Below, one piece after another: positions 38,656 through 49,266 of a stretch of 64,000 nucleotides of DNA (position 1 is the stretch's first letter; each line of letters begins with the position of its first letter). This stretch comes from Serratia ficaria. GTDB lineage: Bacteria; Pseudomonadota; Gammaproteobacteria; Enterobacterales; Enterobacteriaceae. The DNA lies in the NCBI RefSeq assembly GCF_900187015.1, contig NZ_LT906479.1, positions 2,294,001 to 2,358,000 of the forward strand, written 5' to 3'. The position numbers and the translations under genes are program-made. Below the pieces are notes generated by a model. The model was not told the origin of the DNA. It searched no databases and was given only the letters and a program-made list of their open reading frames with translations.

Positions 38656-39557
38656 AGAAGGTCGGTCTGCGGGTTGATGTAGATACCTTCAGCGGCACCC
38701 GGGCAGGGGTGCCGCAGTTGCTGGATCTGTTTGAGAAGTACGACATTCAGGCCAGCTTCTTCTTCAGCGTGGGACCGGACAATATGGGGCGCCATCTTTG
38801 GCGCCTTTTGCGTCCGAAATTTCTGTGGAAAATGCTGCGCTCGAACGCCGCTTCGCTGTATGGCTGGGACATCCTGTTGGCCGGCACCGCCTGGCCGGGC
38901 CGCAATATTGCGCGCGCGCTGGGGCCTTTGATGAAGCGCACCGCCGAAGCCGGCCACGAAGTGGGGCTGCACGCCTGGGACCACCAGGGCTGGCAGGCCA
39001 AGGTCGGCCGTTGGTCCGAGGCGCAGCTGACGCGGCAGGTTCAACTGGGCGTCGATGCCCTGAGCGCCTGCATCGGCCAGCCGGTCAAATGCTCCGCGGC
39101 GGCGGGATGGCGGGCCGATACGCGGGTACTGGAGGTGAAGCAGCGCTTCGGCTTTCATTACAACAGCGATTGCCGCGGCACCCACCCGTTCAGGCCGCTG
39201 CTGAGCGACAATCGGCTGGGCACGGTGCAAATTCCCGTCACGCTGCCCACTTTTGACGAAGTGATCGGCAGCGAGGTCAGCATGGCCGATTTCAACGACT
39301 ACATCCTGCGCGCGATCGAAAACGATCGCGGCGTGCCGGTCTACACCATTCATACCGAGGTGGAGGGGATGTCGCAGGCGGCGATGTTTGAACGGCTATT
39401 GCAGCGGGCGCAGCGGCAGGGCATCGAATTCTGCCCGCTGAGTGAATTGCTGCCGCAGGATTTGGCGTCATTGCCGTTGGGCCGCATCGAGCGCGCTCCT
39501 TTCCCCGGCCGCGAGGGTTGGCTGGGTTGTCAAACCGATGTGAAGGACGATTCATGA
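38652..39557 (+). CDS. arnD: 4-deoxy-4-formamido-L-arabinose-phosphoundecaprenol deformylase
   Basis: 301-residue polysaccharide-deacetylase-fold enzyme that removes the formyl group from the lipid-linked sugar before flipping. The N-terminal [13 protein letters not shown] has the metal Asp pair; [15 protein letters not shown] near residue 100 holds the His ligands. It overlaps arnA by 4 bp (ATGA). Confidence 0.95.
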   Translation: MKKVGLRVDVDTFSGTRAGVPQLLDLFEKYDIQASFFFSVGPDNMGRHLWRLLRPKFLWKMLRSNAASLYGWDILLAGTAWPGRNIARALGPLMKRTAEAGHEVGLHAWDHQGWQAKVGRWSEAQLTRQVQLGVDALSACIGQPVKCSAAAGWRADTRVLEVKQRFGFHYNSDCRGTHPFRPLLSDNRLGTVQIPVTLPTFDEVIGSEVSMADFNDYILRAIENDRGVPVYTIHTEVEGMSQAAMFERLLQRAQRQGIEFCPLSELLPQDLASLPLGRIERAPFPGREGWLGCQTDVKDDS

Positions 39558-41218
39558 AGGCGCTAAAAGGATCATGGGCCATTGTGCTGGCCGTTTTTTT
39601 TGCTCTGGTTTATTTGATTCCGCTCAACGGCCGCCTGCTGTGGCAGCCGGATGAAACCCGTTATGCCGAGATCAGCCGTGAAATGCTGCAGCGCGGCGAC
39701 TGGGTGGTGCCGCACCTGCTGGGGCTGCGCTATTTTGAAAAGCCGGTCGCCGGTTACTGGTTCAATAACATCAGCCAGTGGCTGTTCGGCGAAGGCAACT
39801 TTGCGGTGCGCTTCGGTTCGGTATTCAGCACCGGCGTCAGCGCGCTGCTGGTATTTGCGCTGGCGATGCTGATGTGGCGCAATGCGCGGCGCGCCAGCCT
39901 GTCGGCGCTGATTTTCCTGTCGATGGTGTTGGTGTTCAGCATCGGCACCTACAGCGTGCTGGATCCGATGATCGCGCTGTGGCTGACGGCGGCGATGGCC
40001 AGCTATTACCTGACGCTGCAGGCCACCACGCTCAAGGGCAAGCTGGGCGGTTACGTGTTGCTGGGGCTGGCCTGCGGCATGGGCTTCATGACCAAGGGGT
40101 TTCTGGCGCTGGCGGTGCCGGTGATCTCGGTGATCCCGATCGTTATCCAGCAGCGGCGCATCAAGGAGCTGTTGCTGTTCGGCCCGCTGGCTGTCCTGGT
40201 GGCGGTGTTGCTCAGCCTGCCGTGGGCGATAGCCATCGCCCAGCGCGAGCCGGACTTCTGGAACTACTTCTTCTGGGTGGAGCATATTCAGCGCTTCGCC
40301 GAAGATAACGCGCAGCACAAGGCGCCGTTCTGGTATTACATTCCGGTTCTGATGGCGGCGGTATTGCCCTGGCTGGCGCTGCTGCCTGGCGCGCTGCTGA
40401 AGGGGTGGCGCGAACGCGCGCAGCGCCCGGAGCTGTTTTTCCTGCTCAGCTGGGTCGCGATGCCGTTGATTTTCTTCAGCGTCGCCAAGGGCAAGCTGCC
40501 GACCTATATCTTGCCGTGCATGGCGCCGCTGGCGTTGCTGATGGCGGCCTATGCGGAAGACTACGCCGCTTCGCTGCGCAGCAAGGTCTTCAAGGTCAAC
40601 GCGTTGCTGAATGGGCTGTTCGGACTGATCTGCGTGCTGGCGCTGCTGGCGTTGGGTTCCGGCCTGCTGCCGAAGGCGGAGGTGTTTACCGCGGCAGAAT
40701 GGCCGAAAGTCGCGATTGGCCTCGTCGCTTTCGGCGGCTGGTTGGCGTTGGCGATTTTCTCCGCGGGCGACAGGGCGCAACGTTGGCGCTGGGCGGCGGC
40801 CTGCCCGCTGCTGTTGTGTTTGCTGATCGGCTACGCTATTCCGCAGCGGGTGATCGATTCCAAGCTGCCGCAGAACTTTATTCGCGTTAACATGGCCGAA
40901 CTGGGGCACAGCCGCTTTGTGTTGACCGACAGCGCCGGAGTGGCGGCCGGATTGGCCTGGGAGCTGAAGCGCAGCGATGTGATCATGTTCAGCGAGAAGG
41001 GCGAAGTGGCCTACGGGCTGGACTACGTCGACGCCCGCAGCAGCTTCGTCAGCGACGCCGACTTCCCGCAGTGGCTGGCGCAGGCGCGCAAGCAGGGTGA
41101 CGTTTCATTGGTATTGCAGCTGTCGCGAGGAGATCGGGTGCCGCAAAATCTGCCTGCAGCGGACAAGGTGGTTGAGATGAACCGCCTGGCGCTGGTGTGG
41201 TACCAGCAACAGCCATGA
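39554..41218 (+). CDS. arnT: Undecaprenyl phosphate-L-Ara4N : lipid A transferase
   Basis: 554-residue GT-C glycosyltransferase that transfers L-Ara4N to lipid A phosphates on the periplasmic face of the inner membrane. The first loop [20 protein letters not shown] near residue 29 carries the conserved Asp-Glu and Arg. About twelve membrane helices follow, then a periplasmic C-terminal domain from about 440. ATG 39554 overlaps the arnD stop by 4 bp; the open frame before it is the arnD end in another frame. Confidence 0.96.
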   Translation: MKALKGSWAIVLAVFFALVYLIPLNGRLLWQPDETRYAEISREMLQRGDWVVPHLLGLRYFEKPVAGYWFNNISQWLFGEGNFAVRFGSVFSTGVSALLVFALAMLMWRNARRASLSALIFLSMVLVFSIGTYSVLDPMIALWLTAAMASYYLTLQATTLKGKLGGYVLLGLACGMGFMTKGFLALAVPVISVIPIVIQQRRIKELLLFGPLAVLVAVLLSLPWAIAIAQREPDFWNYFFWVEHIQRFAEDNAQHKAPFWYYIPVLMAAVLPWLALLPGALLKGWRERAQRPELFFLLSWVAMPLIFFSVAKGKLPTYILPCMAPLALLMAAYAEDYAASLRSKVFKVNALLNGLFGLICVLALLALGSGLLPKAEVFTAAEWPKVAIGLVAFGGWLALAIFSAGDRAQRWRWAAACPLLLCLLIGYAIPQRVIDSKLPQNFIRVNMAELGHSRFVLTDSAGVAAGLAWELKRSDVIMFSEKGEVAYGLDYVDARSSFVSDADFPQWLAQARKQGDVSLVLQLSRGDRVPQNLPAADKVVEMNRLALVWYQQQP

Positions 41219-41559
41219 TGGGCTTCCTGCTGATCATCCTGGTCAGCCTGCTCACCTGCGGGGGGCAGCTGTGCCAGAAACAGGCGGCGCGCTGCTGGCG
41301 GCTGCCGGCGGCGGTGCGGTTGAAGGTAACCCTGCGTTGGCTGGCGCTGGCGGTGCTGCTGCTGGCGCTCGGCATGGCGGTATGGCTTAACGTGCTGCAG
41401 CGCCTGCCGCTCAGCCTGGCTTATCCGATGCTCAGCCTCAACTTCGTGCTGGTGACGCTGGCGGCGCGCTGGCTGTTTAATGAGCCGACCACCGCGCGCC
41501 ATTGGTGTGGCGTCGCCTCAATCATGCTGGGGATCCTGCTGATGAGCGTGCAATCGTGA
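41215..41559 (+). CDS. arnE: L-Ara4N-phosphoundecaprenol flippase subunit ArnE
   Basis: 114-residue small-multidrug-resistance-like protein with four hydrophobic helices, thought to flip the lipid-linked sugar with Arn[18 protein letters not shown] near residue 12 and [21 protein letters not shown] near 68 match E. coli ArnE. ATG 41215 overlaps the arnT stop (ATGA); ATG 41218 is equally possible. Confidence 0.92.
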   Translation: MMGFLLIILVSLLTCGGQLCQKQAARCWRLPAAVRLKVTLRWLALAVLLLALGMAVWLNVLQRLPLSLAYPMLSLNFVLVTLAARWLFNEPTTARHWCGVASIMLGILLMSVQS

Positions 41560-41948
41560 GGGGCTATGCCTGGGGCGCGGCCAGCGTGCTGCTGGTCACG
41601 CTGGCGCAGCTGTTGATGAAGTGGGGCATGGTGCAAATTCCGCTGATGTCGTTCGCCGACGTCACCCCCGCGTTGCTGGGGGATTACTGGCTGCCGCTCC
41701 TGGCGGTCGGCGGCGGCATCTTCGGCTACGCGCTGTCGATGCTGTGCTGGTTTTGCGCGCTGCGCTATCTGCCGCTTAACCGCGCTTACCCGCTGCTGAG
41801 CGTCAGTTACGCGCTGGTGTATCTGGCGGCGGTGATCTTGCCCTGGTTTAACGAATCCGCCACCCTGCTGAAATCATTGGGTACGCTGTGCATTTTGTTT
41901 GGCGTGTGGCTGATTAACGGCAAAGCCGCAGTAAAAACGCCAAAATAG
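41556..41948 (+). CDS. arnF: L-Ara4N-phosphoundecaprenol flippase subunit ArnF
   Basis: 130-residue four-helix partner of ArnE. GTG 41556 overlaps the arnE stop by 4 bp and gives [20 protein letters not shown]; an upstream ATG at 41502 lies within arnE and is not expected. [19 protein letters not shown] near residue 82 is the family block. It is the last gene of the operon. The 172 bp to nlpC shows only a weak AACGCC/GGCGTT inverted repeat. Confidence 0.9.
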   Translation: MRGYAWGAASVLLVTLAQLLMKWGMVQIPLMSFADVTPALLGDYWLPLLAVGGGIFGYALSMLCWFCALRYLPLNRAYPLLSVSYALVYLAAVILPWFNESATLLKSLGTLCILFGVWLINGKAAVKTPK

Positions 41949-42120
41949 GGGCAAAACCGGCGTTAATGCTATTATCTCCTGCATGGCGCTTGCCTTTTTC
42001 CCCGCGCGGGAGATAAATTAACGCCAAACAGCGTTCTCCTTACCTGGTGTCGGCTTTGCCTCGCAGTCGGTGCGGTGTACCGGACGGCATGATGCGCAAC
42101 GGGTTCGATGAAGGGATATT

Positions 42121-42585
42121 ATGCGGATGCGAGTGTGGTTTTTATTAGCCAGTTTGATCCTTGCCGGTTGCAGCAGCCATGCGCCGCCGCCAAGCGGGCA
42201 GCTGGCCGATTCTATCGTGGTGGTGGCCCAGCTGAATGAACAGCTGCGCCAATGGTACGGCACGCCTTATCGTTACGGCGGCATGGATCGCGGCGGCGTC
42301 GATTGCTCCGGCTTTGTCTACCGCACCTTCCGCGATCGTTTCGATATGCGGCTGCCGCGTTCGACCGAAGAGCAGACCTCGCTCGGCACCAAGGTTTCCC
42401 GCGACGAACTGATGCCGGGCGATCTGGTATTCTTCAAAACCGGCGGCGGCGAAAACGGCCTGCACGTCGGCATCTACGACACCAACGATCAGTTTATCCA
42501 CGCGTCGACCAGCCGCGGGGTGATTCGCTCCTCGCTCGATAACGTCTATTGGAAACGGGTTTACTGGCAGGCGCGGCGCATTTAG
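42121..42585 (+). CDS. nlpC: NlpC/P60 lipoprotein (murein endopeptidase family)
   Basis: 154-residue lipoprotein. The signal peptide ends in ILAG-C17. The NlpC/P60 papain-like domain has its catalytic Cys62 in VDCSGFVYR, His115 in GLHVGIYD and a third polar residue, His127, in FIHASTSRGV. It probably cleaves peptide cross-links in peptidoglycan. ATG 42121 is taken; ATG 42127 is in frame and would shorten the n-region by two residues. In E. coli nlpC directly follows btuD; here it has its own promoter region after arnF. Confidence 0.93.
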   Translation: MRMRVWFLLASLILAGCSSHAPPPSGQLADSIVVVAQLNEQLRQWYGTPYRYGGMDRGGVDCSGFVYRTFRDRFDMRLPRSTEEQTSLGTKVSRDELMPGDLVFFKTGGGENGLHVGIYDTNDQFIHASTSRGVIRSSLDNVYWKRVYWQARRI

Positions 42586-42642
42586 CCTTAACCCGTTGAT
42601 TTGGTGTATCATGGCTGCATCACGTCTTTAACGGTGACCGCC

Positions 42643-43656
42643 ATGACCGCCTTACGCTTACTGATTTCCGACTCTTACGACCCCTGGTTCAACCTGGCGG
42701 TGGAGGAGTGCATCTTCCGCGAAATGACCAGCCAGAAAATCCTGTTCTTATGGCGCAATGCCGAAACGGTGGTGATCGGTCAGTCGCAAAACCCATGGAA
42801 AGAATGCAATACCCGGCGCATGGAGCAGGATGGCGTTCGCCTGGCGCGCCGCAGCAGCGGCGGCGGGGCGGTATTTCACGACCTGGGCAATACCTGCTTT
42901 ACCTTCATGGCCGGCAAACCGGGCTACGACAAGTCTGTGTCGACCGGGATTATCTTGCAGGCCCTGTCGCAGCTGGGGGTTACGGCCAGCGCCTCGGGGC
43001 GTAACGATCTGGTGATGGCAACCCCGGAGGGGCCGCGCAAGATCTCGGGTTCGGCCTACCGCGAAACCCAGGATCGCGGCTTTCATCATGGCACGTTGTT
43101 GCTGAACGCCAATCTTGACCGTTTGGCGGATTATCTCAATCCGGATCCGAAAAAGCTGCAGGCCAAGGGCATCACCTCGGTGCGATCGCGGGTGGCCAAC
43201 CTGGCGGACTTGCTGCCCGACATCAGCCATCAGCAGGTGTGCGACGCCATCATACAGGCCTTCTTCAGCCATTATGGCGCCAGCGCCGAACCCGAGATCA
43301 TTTCGCCGGACGTGTTTCCCGACCTGCCGGATTTTGCCGCACAGTTTGCCCGGCAGAGCAGCTGGGAATGGAACTTCGGCAAAGCGCCGGCCTTCAGCCA
43401 CTTGTTGAATGAGCGTTTCGTGTGGGGCGGCGTAGACATTTTCTTTGACGTCGAGAAAGGCGCGCTGGTTCGAGCGCAGATCTTTACCGACAGTCTGGAT
43501 CCGGCGCCGCTGCAAGCGTTGGCTGACATGCTGGTGGGGTGCGCCTATCGCAGTGACGCTCTGGCCGCCTGTTGCGATCGTCTGATTGCCGCGTTCCCGC
43601 AGCGGGCGGCTGAGCTGACCGAACTGCGGCAATGGTTGGTCGAGACCGTCAAATAA
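42643..43656 (+). CDS. lplA: Lipoate--protein ligase A
   Basis: 337-residue enzyme that activates free lipoate with ATP and attaches it to 2-oxoacid dehydrogenases and GcvH. The family blocks are [20 protein letters not shown] near residue 70, the catalytic Lys in [11 protein letters not shown] near 133, and [11 protein letters not shown] near 149. A C-terminal domain from about 255 covers the site as in E. coli LplA. ATG 42643 gives [20 protein letters not shown]; upstream frame is non-conserved. In E. coli lplA lies elsewhere (near serB), so this is a Serratia-type position. Confidence 0.95.
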   Translation: MTALRLLISDSYDPWFNLAVEECIFREMTSQKILFLWRNAETVVIGQSQNPWKECNTRRMEQDGVRLARRSSGGGAVFHDLGNTCFTFMAGKPGYDKSVSTGIILQALSQLGVTASASGRNDLVMATPEGPRKISGSAYRETQDRGFHHGTLLLNANLDRLADYLNPDPKKLQAKGITSVRSRVANLADLLPDISHQQVCDAIIQAFFSHYGASAEPEIISPDVFPDLPDFAAQFARQSSWEWNFGKAPAFSHLLNERFVWGGVDIFFDVEKGALVRAQIFTDSLDPAPLQALADMLVGCAYRSDALAACCDRLIAAFPQRAAELTELRQWLVETVK

Positions 43657-43674
43657 TCTCCTATCTGCCGTGGC

Positions 43675-43702
43675 GGGATGAGAGCATTCTCATCCCTTTT
43701 TT
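43675..43702 (+). terminator. Intrinsic terminator of lplA
   Basis: GGGATGAGA-GCAT-TCTCATCCC followed by TTTTTT, 18 bp past the stop. Confidence 0.92.
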
Positions 43703-44193
43703 ATGCCTGTCATTTGGCGCCATGTCGCCGCCGGCGGCGAAAAAAACCATCATTCGGCTTGGCACAGATTTCTGAAAAATCAAGGCGGCATTTTTTTGCC
43801 TTTTCAATGCGCTGAATAAGACGCTCAATTGATGCGTTATTAAATTTAATCGGTTTTCGTTGGGCCGTCAGCGAAAGGCGCGGCGCGGCGGCAGGGAGGT
43901 TTTTACAAAATAGGATTTTTCTTAACAAAAACAACAGCGATAAGTCAAATTTTCAGCGAAGCTATATCTCTTAAGTTAAATATCTTTTAATCTCTGGCGC
44001 GCAGTGAGTCAATCGCCATAAGCCAGCCTGTTTTTCCGACTGCATTTCAGTAAGCTCATATAGCTTTAAACTATCAATTAAATGATAACTTATTGGTATT
44101 TACATTGATATTTCCGATTAATCCCAGAAGGATTGATCGATAAAATATATTGATATACGATGAGAAGCTAGCCATTCAGCCTGTGGCATTAAA
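43703..44193. other. Long AT-rich intergenic region before the YdiV-like gene
   Basis: 491 bp with no gene I can support. It contains a perfect 16-bp palindrome TCGCCGCCGGCGGCGA at 43725-43740 and turns strongly AT-rich from about 43930 on, as is usual in H-NS-bound or weakly expressed control regions. A minus-strand frame at 43710-43934 has no protein-like features. Confidence 0.6.
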
Positions 44194-44934
44194 ATGAAAA
44201 TTCAATTCGACGCTGACTTTATTAGTAGCTATGTTTTTCAACCTGTTTACTCAATGGAGGGTAGGCTGCTGGCGGTGGAAATGTTAAGCCGTTTCAATAG
44301 CCTGGACGGCGACCTGGCCATGCCTGCCGACATTGGGATTAATTTATTGAGCCCCGAGCAAAGGATTGAGTTATTTAATGAGCAATTGATACTGGCGCAG
44401 CAGAACGCCGCCTGGTTTAACCAGCATCAGGTGTTGCTGACCATCAATATTGAAGAAACCGTGGTTGAATTGATTCTTTCCGACTCCCGGTTGCGCCAGC
44501 GCATCTGGCAATGCCCCTTTATTGCGTTTGAAATCAGTGAGGGTTTTCCGAATCTTTCCGCCGGGAAAAAAAATGAGAGCGTCAGCCGATTAAGCGAAAT
44601 GTTTACGCTGTGGTTGGACGATTTCGGTTCGGGCAAGGCGACGCTGACCGCACTGTACGACGGTCTGTTTGACTATGTAAAGATCGACAAGCGTTTTTAC
44701 TGGCAGCTGTTTACCCACCAAGGATATGACGTGGTGATCGACTCGCTGTTAAAAAATATCAACCTGCTGTGCAAGGGCGTGATCGTCGGGGGAATAGAGA
44801 AAAAAGAGTATTTTAATAAGCTCAGACACGCCGGCGTTTTTGGTCTGCAAGGCTTTTTATGGCCCAGCGTGGGCGTGGACAACCTGTCGGCTCTGCGGGC
44901 GACGCCCGGCGAGTTCAATCGCCATGACGGATAA
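44194..44934 (+). CDS. ydiV: EAL-domain protein, RflP/YdiV-like, with complete catalytic residue set
   Basis: 246-residue single EAL domain in the ydiV position (between nlpC/lplA and selO). E. coli and Salmonella YdiV (RflP) bind FlhD and block flagellar genes, and have lost c-di-GMP phosphodiesterase activity. In this protein the residues used by active EAL enzymes are all visible: E29 (VEML in place of EAL), N85, E113 and E116 (FEISE), D142-D143 (DDFGSG), K163 (VKIDK), E202 and Q219 (LQGF). It may thus still bind or cleave c-di-GMP. No sensory domain is attached. Orthology is from synteny and length; activity is inference. Confidence 0.8.
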   Translation: MKIQFDADFISSYVFQPVYSMEGRLLAVEMLSRFNSLDGDLAMPADIGINLLSPEQRIELFNEQLILAQQNAAWFNQHQVLLTINIEETVVELILSDSRLRQRIWQCPFIAFEISEGFPNLSAGKKNESVSRLSEMFTLWLDDFGSGKATLTALYDGLFDYVKIDKRFYWQLFTHQGYDVVIDSLLKNINLLCKGVIVGGIEKKEYFNKLRHAGVFGLQGFLWPSVGVDNLSALRATPGEFNRHDG

Positions 44935-45175
44935 AATACGCCGCATTCAGGGGAAATAACGAACCGGGCGGTGGCCGGTCCGGCGCTGTTATTCATTCTC
45001 GCTTTCTCGCGGGTAAATATTGTTTTAATCGGCGCAGCAAGGCATCCAAGCAAGCCGCGGCGTGCCCCCCGATCTTCCCGCATCGGCCCTGGCATCGGGC
45101 GGGTGCGTTCTCCTTGCATTTCCTCTGTGTTAATCCCGCCGCTCAGGCTCTACACTAGGCTGAAACGGAGGGCCT

Positions 45176-46618
45176 ATGCCGCAGTTCGAAAACGCTTACC
45201 ATCAACAGTTAGCCGGTTTTTATACCGCATTAAACCCAACGCCGCTGAAGGGCGCGCGCCTGCTGTATCACAGCGAACCGCTGGCGCGGGAGCTGGGTTT
45301 GGATGAAAGCTGGTTTACCCAGGATAAAACCGCCATTTGGGCCGGGGAAACGCTGCTGCCGGGCATGCAGCCGTTGGCGCAGGTCTACAGCGGCCACCAG
45401 TTCGGCGTTTGGGCGGGGCAATTGGGCGACGGCCGCGGCATTTTGCTCGGCGAGCAGGTGTTGGCGGACGGCAGCCACAGAGATTGGCACCTGAAAGGCG
45501 CCGGGCTGACGCCGTATTCCCGCATGGGCGATGGCCGCGCGGTGTTGCGTTCGGTGATCCGCGAATTCCTGGCCTCTGAGGCGCTGCACCATCTGGGCAT
45601 TCCCACCACCCGCGCGCTGACCGTGGTGACCAGCGAACAACCGGTGTTCCGCGAGCGGCCTGAACGCGGCGCGATGCTCATGCGCGTGGCGGAAAGCCAC
45701 GTGCGCTTCGGCCACTTCGAGCATTTCTATTATCGCCAACAGCCCGAACAGGTGCGGCAGCTGGCGGATTTCGTTATCGCGCGCCACTGGCCGCAGCTGC
45801 AGGATCAGGGCGAACGCTACCTGTTGTGGTTCACCGAGGTGGTGGAACGCACGGCGCGCCTGATGGCGCAGTGGCAGACGGTGGGCTTTGCGCATGGCGT
45901 AATGAATACCGATAACATGTCGATCCTGGGCATCACCCTCGATTACGGTCCCTACGGTTTCCTCGATGACTACCAGCCGGGTTACATCTGCAACCATTCC
46001 GACCATCAGGGGCGTTATGCCTTTGACAATCAGCCGGCGGTGGCGTTGTGGAACCTCCATCGTTTGGCGCAAACGCTGTCCGGGCTAATGACCGCCGAAC
46101 AGCTGCAGCAGGCGCTGTCGGCCTACGAACCGGCGCTGATGCGCGCCTATGGCGAACAAATGCGCGCCAAGCTCGGTTTCTTCACTCAATCGACGCAGGA
46201 TAACGACCTGCTTACCGGATTGCTGAGCCTGATGGCGCAGGAAGGGCGGGATTATACCCGCACCTTCCGCCTGCTGAGCGAAACCGAACAGCAGCAGGCG
46301 CAGTCGCCGCTGCGGGATGATTTTATCGATCGCGCGGCCTTCGACGACTGGTATCGGCAGTATCGTCAGCGTTTGCAACAGGAGCAGGTGAGCGATGCGG
46401 ATCGGCAACGATCGATGAAGGCGGTGAACCCGCGCCTGATCCTGCGCAACTATCTGGCGCAGCAGGCGATTGAAGACGCTGAAAAGGATGAGGTCGGCCG
46501 GCTGGCGCGTTTGCATCGGGCGCTGTTGACGCCGTTCGCCGACGCGCCTGAATATGACGATCTCGCCGCGCTGCCGCCGGACTGGGGCAAGCATCTGGAG
46601 ATTTCCTGCTCCAGCTGA
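45176..46618 (+). CDS. selO: Protein adenylyltransferase SelO
   Basis: 480-residue pseudokinase-fold enzyme that transfers AMP to Ser, Thr or Tyr of target proteins, linked to oxidative-stress defence. The conserved block [20 protein letters not shown] near residue 65, [20 protein letters not shown] near 102, and the catalytic [21 protein letters not shown] near 243 are present. The protein ends EISCSS: a Cys takes the place of the selenocysteine found in eukaryotic SelO. GGAGG lies 4 bp before the ATG. The 241 bp upstream holds no other gene. Confidence 0.96.
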   Translation: MPQFENAYHQQLAGFYTALNPTPLKGARLLYHSEPLARELGLDESWFTQDKTAIWAGETLLPGMQPLAQVYSGHQFGVWAGQLGDGRGILLGEQVLADGSHRDWHLKGAGLTPYSRMGDGRAVLRSVIREFLASEALHHLGIPTTRALTVVTSEQPVFRERPERGAMLMRVAESHVRFGHFEHFYYRQQPEQVRQLADFVIARHWPQLQDQGERYLLWFTEVVERTARLMAQWQTVGFAHGVMNTDNMSILGITLDYGPYGFLDDYQPGYICNHSDHQGRYAFDNQPAVALWNLHRLAQTLSGLMTAEQLQQALSAYEPALMRAYGEQMRAKLGFFTQSTQDNDLLTGLLSLMAQEGRDYTRTFRLLSETEQQQAQSPLRDDFIDRAAFDDWYRQYRQRLQQEQVSDADRQRSMKAVNPRLILRNYLAQQAIEDAEKDEVGRLARLHRALLTPFADAPEYDDLAALPPDWGKHLEISCSS

Positions 46619-46621
46619 GAT

Positions 46622-46647
46622 GAAAAAGGGCGCCTAATGGCGCCCTT
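46622..46647. terminator. Bidirectional terminator between selO and hmuV
   Basis: AAGGGCGCC-TAAT-GGCGCCCTT with an A-tract on the left and a T-rich stretch after it, giving T-runs on both strands between the convergent genes. Confidence 0.85.
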
Positions 46648-46653
46648 GAATTT

Positions 46654-47439
46654 TTATTGCCGCAGATAGACCTGCGGCAGCGGCACTTCGGGATGATGTA
46701 CCACGCCGAGATCGGCCTGATACCAGCGGGTGAGGATATCCGCCTGCAGCACCTCCTGCGGCGTACCGCTCGCCACCAGGCGGCCCTGATGCAACAGCAG
46801 AATCCGATCGGCGTACAGTGCGGCCAGGTTGAGATCGTGCAGCACGCAGCAGACGCCCAGCGGTTGTTGGCGCGTCAGCGAGCGCAGCAGGCGCAGGGTG
46901 TGCTGCTGGTGGTACAGGTCCAGCGCCGAAGTGGGCTCGTCGAGGAACAGCCAGGAAGGGGACGGCTGCGGCTGCCACAGCTGCGCCAACACGCGAGCCA
47001 ACTGAACCCGCTGCTGCTCGCCGCCGGACAGTTGGCGATAGTCGCGCTGCGCCAGCGCCAGGCAATCCGTCTGCGCCATCACCTGTTTTATCGCCCGTTG
47101 CCGGTCCCGTTTGCCGTGCGGCGAACGGCCCATGCCGACCACCTCTTCCACGGTGAAAGGGAAGGCCAAATCGCTGTGCTGACGCATCACCGCCCGGACC
47201 TTGGCCAGCTGTTGCGGCTGCCATTGTTCCAACGGCCGATCGAGCAGCCGGCACTCGCCGCAGCCCGGGAGCAGGTAGCCGGTCAGCAGGCGCAGCAGCG
47301 TCGACTTTCCCGCGCCGTTCGGGCCGATAATCGCCACCATTTCACCGCTGGCGATGCGGAGCGAAACGTCGCTGATCAAACGGCGTGAACCCAGGCTGTA
47401 ACGCAGCTGTTCAGCAGTCAGGCTTGCGGTATTATCCAC
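46654..47439 (-). CDS. hmuV: Haem ABC transporter ATPase
   Basis: 261-residue ATPase of the HmuTUV haem importer. Walker [10 protein letters not shown] is near residue 39, the signature [15 protein letters not shown] near 139, Walker [13 protein letters not shown] near 164, and the switch His in [10 protein letters not shown] near 197. It overlaps hmuU by 8 bp and is last in the operon. Confidence 0.94.
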   Translation of the reverse strand: MDNTASLTAEQLRYSLGSRRLISDVSLRIASGEMVAIIGPNGAGKSTLLRLLTGYLLPGCGECRLLDRPLEQWQPQQLAKVRAVMRQHSDLAFPFTVEEVVGMGRSPHGKRDRQRAIKQVMAQTDCLALAQRDYRQLSGGEQQRVQLARVLAQLWQPQPSPSWLFLDEPTSALDLYHQQHTLRLLRSLTRQQPLGVCCVLHDLNLAALYADRILLLHQGRLVASGTPQEVLQADILTRWYQADLGVVHHPEVPLPQVYLRQ

Positions 47440-48436
47440 CCGGACGCTCCCGCTGGCGCATCACCAGCCACAAGAAGTAAGGGCCGCCGATCAGGCTGGT
47501 CATCAGACCGACCGGCATTTCGGCCGGCGCCACCAGCGTGCGCGCCAGCGTATCGCTGACCAGCAGCAGGCAGGCGCCGCCCAGCGCGGAGCAGGGCAGC
47601 AGCCAGCGGTGATCGCCGCCCAGGCGCATGCGCACCAGATGCGGCACCACCAGCCCGACAAAACCGATCACGCCGCTCATCGCCACTGCGGCGCCGATCA
47701 GCAGCGCGCTCAGCAACAGCAGCTGCAGCTTGGCGCGCTGGACGTTGACCCCCAGGTAGTGGGCCTCTTCGTCGCCCAACTGCAGCAGGTTCAGGCGGCG
47801 CGCCTGCAGCAGCGTCATCAGCGCGGCCGGCAGGATCAGCGAAGCGGCGACCATCAGCGTCGGCCATTGCGACTGGCTGAGGCTGCCCATCATCCACAGC
47901 GAAAACTGGCGCAGCTGTTGATCGCTGCTGAGATAGGACAGCACGCCGATCGCCGCCATGCACAGCGCGTTGATGGCGATGCCGGCCAGCAGCAGGCGCG
48001 ACAGGCTGCCGTGCCCGCTGCGGCTGATGGCGTAGATGAGCAATGACACCAGCAGGCTGCCGAAGAAGGCCGCCAGCATATGGCCATACAGGGCGACCAT
48101 CGGCGGCAGCGCCAGCGGCATGACGATAATCAGCGCGACAAACAGCGCGCCGCCGCTGCTGATGCCCAACAGGCTGGGATCGGCCAGCGGATTGCGAAAC
48201 AGCCCCTGCATCACCGCGCCGGACACCGCCAGCGCGCAGCCGATCACCACCGCCAGCAGGACGCGCGGCAGGCGGATGTTCAGCCAGATATGCCAGGAGG
48301 TGTCGCTAAAGGGTTCGCGCCACAGGGTGCGAAACGACAGCGTCAATGCGCCCATATTGGCGGCGGCCAGCGCCAGCAGGGCCAGCAGCACCAGCAGGCC
48401 GGCAATGGCCCACTGCGGGGAAGTGCGGCAGCGCAT
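47432..48436 (-). CDS. hmuU: Haem ABC transporter permease
   Basis: 334-residue FecCD-family permease with about ten membrane helices. [20 protein letters not shown] near residue 51, [20 protein letters not shown] near 75 and [20 protein letters not shown] near 252 are the family blocks. It shares one base with the hmuT stop. It moves haem across the inner membrane with HmuV. Confidence 0.94.
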   Translation of the reverse strand: MRCRTSPQWAIAGLLVLLALLALAAANMGALTLSFRTLWREPFSDTSWHIWLNIRLPRVLLAVVIGCALAVSGAVMQGLFRNPLADPSLLGISSGGALFVALIIVMPLALPPMVALYGHMLAAFFGSLLVSLLIYAISRSGHGSLSRLLLAGIAINALCMAAIGVLSYLSSDQQLRQFSLWMMGSLSQSQWPTLMVAASLILPAALMTLLQARRLNLLQLGDEEAHYLGVNVQRAKLQLLLLSALLIGAAVAMSGVIGFVGLVVPHLVRMRLGGDHRWLLPCSALGGACLLLVSDTLARTLVAPAEMPVGLMTSLIGGPYFLWLVMRQRERPGG

Positions 48437-49266
48437 TACTTTTGCTCCGCCGCTTGGCGCAGTTTAGCCAGCGCCGCCGGCGTTTCCAGGCCAAAGCCCA
48501 GCAGCGCCATATCGTCGACGATCAGCACGCGGTGATTCCGGCCGGCCGGCGTCAGCGCCAGCCCGGGCAGGGACCACAGCTGCCGCAGCCCGCCGAGCGT
48601 GCGTACCCCGTCGGTGGTGACCAGCAGCAGATCCGGCGCGCTGGCGATCACCCCCTCTTGCGACAGCGGGCGATAACGGTCGAAACCCTGCATGGCGTTT
48701 TTCAATCCGGCGGCGACGATCACGGCGTCTGCGGCGGTATGCTGCCCGGCGGCCATCGGCGTAATGCCGCCGTGGCTCATGACAAACAGCACCTTGACCG
48801 GCAGCGGGCTGGTGTTGACCGCCGCCAGCTGCTGCTGATAGCGGGCGCTGAGCCGCTTGCCCTGTTCCGCGCGCTGCAGCGCTTCGGCGATCGCGGCGAT
48901 TTTTTTCGGCACCGCCTGCAGGGTGGTGTCGCCCGGCACGCTGACCACCTTGACGCCGCTCTCTTCGAGCTGCCTGAGCACCAGCGCCGGCTGCGCCAGT
49001 TCGGTGGTCAGCACCAGCGTGGGCTTCAGCGCCAGAATGCCCTCGGCGTTCAGCTGGCGCATATAGCCGACGTCCGGCAGCTTTTTCACCGCTTCCGGAT
49101 GCAGGCTGGTGCTGTCGCGGGCTATCACTTCATCGCCCGCGCCAAGTGCGAAGGCAATTTCGGTGACGTCACCGCCTATCGAGACGATACGCTGCGCGGC
49201 GGCGGCGCTTAATGGCAGCGCCAGCGCGATGGCCAGCGCCAGGCAACGGGTCAATGAAGGTTTCAT
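48436..49266 (-). CDS. hmuT: Periplasmic haem-binding protein
   Basis: 276-residue substrate-binding protein. The signal peptide [24 protein letters not shown] precedes [20 protein letters not shown], the start of a type III (helical-backbone) binding fold. The haem-ligand Tyr is expected in [14 protein letters not shown] near residue 68. It delivers haem to HmuUV. It overlaps hmuS by 4 bp. Confidence 0.93.
   Translation of the reverse strand: MKPSLTRCLALAIALALPLSAAAAQRIVSIGGDVTEIAFALGAGDEVIARDSTSLHPEAVKKLPDVGYMRQLNAEGILALKPTLVLTTELAQPALVLRQLEESGVKVVSVPGDTTLQAVPKKIAAIAEALQRAEQGKRLSARYQQQLAAVNTSPLPVKVLFVMSHGGITPMAAGQHTAADAVIVAAGLKNAMQGFDRYRPLSQEGVIASAPDLLLVTTDGVRTLGGLRQLWSLPGLALTPAGRNHRVLIVDDMALLGFGLETPAALAKLRQAAEQK

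Noticed and set aside
43710..43934. 74-codon minus-strand frame in the region before the EAL gene
   Set aside because: No ribosome-binding site and no family resemblance; basic low-complexity end.
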